A program made the translations under genes and the position numbers. 64,000 nucleotides of DNA. Source: Acetobacter cerevisiae (lineage in GTDB: Bacteria; Pseudomonadota; Alphaproteobacteria; Acetobacterales; Acetobacteraceae). Where the stretch lies: the NCBI RefSeq assembly GCF_001580535.1, contig NZ_LHZA01000150.1, positions 1 through 64,000 of the forward strand, given 5' to 3'. Positions 61,094 through 64,000 of this stretch are shown one piece after another. The stretch's first letter is position 1. Every line of letters begins with the position of its first letter. Under the pieces are notes generated by a model, which was not told the origin of the DNA, did no database searches, and was given only the letters and a program-made list of their open reading frames with translations.

Positions 61094-61890
61094 CATCCGG
61101 CCAGACCGCTCCCACACGCCCATCCCCCTTGACCAGCCCGCTGCTGGCTCCGGCCCGGCATGGCTTTTTTACGCGGGAAGGCGGCGTGTCCACCGGCCCG
61201 TATGCCAGCCTGAACTGCTCCACCCGCGCAGGGGATGACCCGGCCAATCTGGCCGAAAACCGCCGTCGCGTGGCCGAATGCCTGAATGTGGCACCAGAGA
61301 AGCTGCTGGGTGTGACACAAATCCACTGCCCGCGTGTGATTACGGTGGAAACCCCTTGGGCACCGGGAGAAGGCGAGCAGGCCGACGCTATGGTGACGCG
61401 CCTGCCGGATGTGGCACTGGGCGTGATTACGGCGGATTGCGCGCCGGTTCTGTTTACCTCAAAGGACGGGCAGACCGTGGGGGCGGCCCATGCTGGCTGG
61501 CGCGGGGCGCTGGCCGGGGTACTGGAAGCCACGCTGGAGGCCATGCAGGCACTGGGCGTAAAACCCACCGATATCCGCGCCGTGGTTGGCCCCTGCATTG
61601 CGCAGGAAAGCTATGAAACCGGTGAGGACATGCACGCCGCCATCACCTCGGCCGATCCTCAGGCCGCACGCTTTTTTACCCCCGGCAAGCCGGGCCATTA
61701 TCAGTTTGATCTGGCGGGCTGGTGTGTTTTCCGGCTGGAACGGGCAGGTATTGGGCAAGTCGCGGCCCTTGGTGTGGATACACTGGCGGACGAGAAACGG
61801 TTTTTCAGCCACCGGCGGCGTACGTTGGCCGGGGGTGGCCCCATTGGCCACCAGATTTCAGTGATTGCGACAGGAGTGCAGACCAGATGA
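61090..61890 (+). CDS. pgeF: Peptidoglycan editing factor/purine nucleoside phosphorylase (YfiH/LACC1 family)
   Basis: 266 residues. Family blocks: GFFTREGGVSTGPYASLN, VTQIHCPRVITVE, ITADCAPVLFTS with a metal/active-site Cys, and HAGWRGALAGV with the active-site His. Members were long called polyphenol oxidases or laccases; the family includes PgeF, which removes UDP-MurNAc L-Ser errors, and LACC1-type purine nucleoside phosphorylases. Overlaps both neighbours by 4 bp. Confidence 0.9.
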   Translation: MTSGQTAPTRPSPLTSPLLAPARHGFFTREGGVSTGPYASLNCSTRAGDDPANLAENRRRVAECLNVAPEKLLGVTQIHCPRVITVETPWAPGEGEQADAMVTRLPDVALGVITADCAPVLFTSKDGQTVGAAHAGWRGALAGVLEATLEAMQALGVKPTDIRAVVGPCIAQESYETGEDMHAAITSADPQAARFFTPGKPGHYQFDLAGWCVFRLERAGIGQVAALGVDTLADEKRFFSHRRRTLAGGGPIGHQISVIATGVQTR

Positions 61891-62837
61891 GCGGTTTCTT
61901 CCGCCACACAGCCCTTCCTCTTTCGGGCCTGATCCTGCTGAGCGGCTGTATTGATATGCCACACCCCTTTGCCAACCCCGGCAAGGAAGCCACGCGGCTG
62001 GCGGCCAATGCGCCTCCGTCCCGGCTGGATATCTCGGTCCCGACCGATAGCCAGCTGTCTCCTGATGCCGCCAAACTGTGGACCAAGGATGTGGCAGCCG
62101 AACTGCTACAACAGACCATTCCGGCCATGGCCCAGCCCGTGCGCCCCGGTGACTGGTGGCTGAAAATGCGGGCTGACGTTCGCGGTGACCAGATTGTGCC
62201 TGTCTATATGGTCATGACGCCGAAGAACGAAATTCGCGCAACCCAGGAAGGTGAGCCGCTTCAGGCCCAGCTCTGGGCGGCGGCAGACCCGGCCACACTC
62301 AGCCTTGCCGCACAGGACGCCGCCCCCAAGGTGGCCTCCGTGCTGACGGGCATTCAGGCCGATGACATGGAAAAAGACCCGCACAGCCTGAAGCACCGTG
62401 CAGCCCGCGTGTATTTCAAAGGGGTGCAGGGTGCGCCGGGTGATGGCGATATCTCGCTCAGCCGCGCCTTTGCCGCGTCCTTCCGCAATACGGCGGACAC
62501 ACTCCAGAATGCGGCGGAAAATGCGGATTTCTCCGTGGCCACCACCGTCAAGCTGACCCCCGGCCCGGCTGGCACCACGGGCCATCCGCAGCAGCATATT
62601 GAAATTGTCTGGCGCGTTGCAGACAAAAACGGCAAGGAAGCCGGGGCCGCCACGCAGCTCCATGATATTGAAGCCCACTCACTGGACGGCTACTGGGGCG
62701 ACATCGCAGTCGTTGCCGCACAGGAAGCCGCCGGCGCTGTCCGCCAGATTATCGACCGCTATTCCGGGCGTGATAACGCGCCGCTGCCGCCGCCGGCTGC
62801 AGGAAGCAAAGACCCGAAAAAAGCAAGGAAAAACTGA
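61887..62837 (+). CDS. Hypothetical lipoprotein
   Basis: 316 residues starting in the ATGA overlap with pgeF. Signal and lipobox: LILLSGC near residues 15-21. The mature protein is soluble with no recognised family; visible pieces are QTIPAMAQPVRPGDWWLKM, GDISLSRAFAASFRNTADTLQNAA and RQIIDRYSGR. Ends in a Lys-rich tail. It closes the hldD-lgt-midA-pgeF operon and lies before a terminator, so co-expression with lgt is likely. Confidence 0.75.
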   Translation: MSGFFRHTALPLSGLILLSGCIDMPHPFANPGKEATRLAANAPPSRLDISVPTDSQLSPDAAKLWTKDVAAELLQQTIPAMAQPVRPGDWWLKMRADVRGDQIVPVYMVMTPKNEIRATQEGEPLQAQLWAAADPATLSLAAQDAAPKVASVLTGIQADDMEKDPHSLKHRAARVYFKGVQGAPGDGDISLSRAFAASFRNTADTLQNAAENADFSVATTVKLTPGPAGTTGHPQQHIEIVWRVADKNGKEAGAATQLHDIEAHSLDGYWGDIAVVAAQEAAGAVRQIIDRYSGRDNAPLPPPAAGSKDPKKARKN

Positions 62838-62873
62838 CACGCGCCGGATAGCATAAACCAATCGGCTCAAACT

Positions 62874-62906
62874 ACGGGAGTCTATCAGATGATAGACCCC
62901 CGTTTT
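62874..62906. terminator. Rho-independent terminator at the end of the lgt operon
   Basis: ACGGG ... CCCGT outer pairs with the inner GTCTATC/GATAGAC stem and ends in TTTT. It can serve the operon (+) and possibly the interrupted gene (-). Confidence 0.82.
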
Positions 62907-62920
62907 GCTATCGGTGTGTC

Positions 62921-64000
62921 TTACTGTGCGAGCCGGTCTTTGCGGACATAGACATCCGGGATACCGGGAAGCTGTTCGTACTGCGTCTGTAGAATTTCTA
63001 CAGCACAGCCCATGAATTTCTCTGGCTTCCACAGCCCCCACACGGTCCAGTTATTAAAATAAATGACCGGCGGAAGCGCTTTGGGGAGGTCGACGCAAAT
63101 ATCACGCTCGTAACCTTTGACAGGATGCTTCGCGTAATCCGCCTCCCATGGCAGATAATCATGATATTTTTTGATCGGAAGACGGTCGGCTTCAATATAG
63201 ACATTCGGATTATACGGAAACACCAGAATACGCTCATCCGGATGGGCATAGTCTCGGATTTTCTAATCGATCAGATCATTGCTGGCCATAAAAGGATGAA
63301 ATCCTGAGCGTTTGCGCTGCACGTAATCCTCCCCAAAGGGAGAGGACACTGCATGCACCCCGACCAGAAGAGAGTAGCCAATCACCAACGTCAGGACCGC
63401 GAGGGTTTGCACCAGATTTTCTGGCAGAACAGACGGACGAAGGCTTTTGAGAACTGCGCCAAAACTAAACGGAATATAGTGCGCATAGTAAAACTGGTTG
63501 TTGATGAAATGGTAGACAACAAACCCTTTCAGGTCCGCGTAAACCAGCATCCACACAAGGAAAATGGCAAAGGCCCCAAACGCTCCGGCAAGACCGTACA
63601 CTGCATCCGTCCTGCTCAGCTTTGAGACGCGTCGGCACAACACACCAAGCAGGCAGAGGCTGAACAGAAACGTCACCGGCAGGAAGGAATAGGCAACAAA
63701 GGGCAACAGAGCTAGCGCAGCCCCACCCCCAACAGCGCCCCATTTTTTAACCGGCATGTCCAGAAGCGCAGGCACAACCAGCAGTGAGCCCGCAAGAACC
63801 GTCAGATCCCCGCCAAAAATCCAGTAGCCATTCATGCTCAGGGCCTGAATGATCCAGACAGGTCCCAACAAGCCAAGAAAGAGCGCTGGTGAAAGCAGGC
63901 GTTTCCGCCATGGCGAGGCGTTACTGGCATAGTACAGACCAAACGCCGCAAGTAACGTGATGAAAACAGCGTTCAGGCGGAACAGGAAAGCATATTTGTA
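62921..64000 (-). pseudogene. Integral-membrane glycosyltransferase-like gene, interrupted by an in-frame TAG; 5' end outside the window
   Basis: Codons read continuously from the right edge toward 62921 except for a TAG at 63263-63265, between FMASNDLID and KIRDYAHPDERILVFPY. The upstream part has 7-8 visible hydrophobic segments (for example WIIQALSMNGYWIFGG, LLPFVAYSFLPVTFLFSLCLLGVL, GAFGAFAIFLVWMLVYADL). The downstream part is a periplasmic-like tail ending YVRKDRLAQ. The layout is that of PMT/GT39-type or related multipass glycosyltransferases, which is a family-level guess. The in-frame continuity on both sides of a single TAG suggests a recent nonsense mutation or an amber codon read through. 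Confidence 0.75.

Noticed and set aside
62921-64000. UAG as pyrrolysine or other recoded amino acid
   Set aside because: No pylT/pylS or other recoding gene is in the window and neither interrupted gene is a methylamine methyltransferase; loss of function is simpler.

Overview
The window is a GC-rich bacterial chromosome segment that most resembles an acetic acid bacterium (Acetobacteraceae, alphaproteobacteria). The clues are a three-subunit membrane-bound FAD dehydrogenase (Tat-exported small subunit, GMC flavoprotein, triheme cytochrome c), an IS5/IS1031-group insertion sequence, an aerobic-type cobalamin cluster behind a B12 riboswitch, and an L-lactate permease. The genus cannot be fixed from sequence reading alone. 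The first ~1.1 kb is strikingly AT-rich and looks acquired.

Layout. 1-2058: AT-rich membrane-protein gene in two frames, then an intact 916-bp IS element with a TAA target duplication. 2280-3816: DUF523 protein and an MscS channel. 3937-13427 (minus): cobalamin operon DUF1636-cobW-cobN-cobB-phosphatase-cobO-cobQ under a cobalamin riboswitch (13593-13858), with an MFS transporter just upstream. 15467-19350 (minus): dehydrogenase operon (small subunit, large subunit, cytochrome c). 19792-22513: MarR regulator and FUSC efflux protein with a candidate operator. 22611-28257: PI-PLC-like enzyme, TonB receptor, GT61 glycosyltransferase and a small repeat protein. 28312-31194: MFS transporter, HIBCH-like hydrolase, flavin reductase and a 44-residue membrane peptide. 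31214-35162: zinc uptake znuABC divergent from zur, with a Zur-box-like palindrome between them and an unknown protein translationally coupled to zur. 35184-44203: asparaginase, histone-like protein, mtnA, ybaK, DUF2272 lipoprotein, cysteine synthase, DUF3574 lipoprotein, guaA. 45001-45077: tRNA-Arg(ACG). 45297-48231: amber-interrupted glycosyltransferase, Ivy-type lysozyme inhibitor, and a lytic transglycosylase with a SPOR domain. 48485-53430: lldP and a long TonB receptor. 54078-55842: three-lipoprotein operon (CsgG-like, DUF4810, GNA1162/DUF799). 55944-57931: ABM monooxygenase, TPM-domain protein, lemA. 58126-62837: hldD-lgt-midA-pgeF-lipoprotein. 62921 to the right edge: an integral-membrane protein gene, again broken by an in-frame TAG.

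Much of the window concerns the cell envelope (lipoprotein maturation, LPS heptose, glycan enzymes, peptidoglycan lysis and its inhibitor, TonB uptake) and metal economy (cobalt and B12, zinc). The observations I rate highest are the Ivy/lytic transglycosylase pair, the three-lipoprotein operon, two surface-glycan-type genes each interrupted by one amber codon, the zur-coupled unknown gene, and the AT-rich gene split at an 8-T run. I saw no CRISPR array, prophage, rRNA operon or obvious new defence system.
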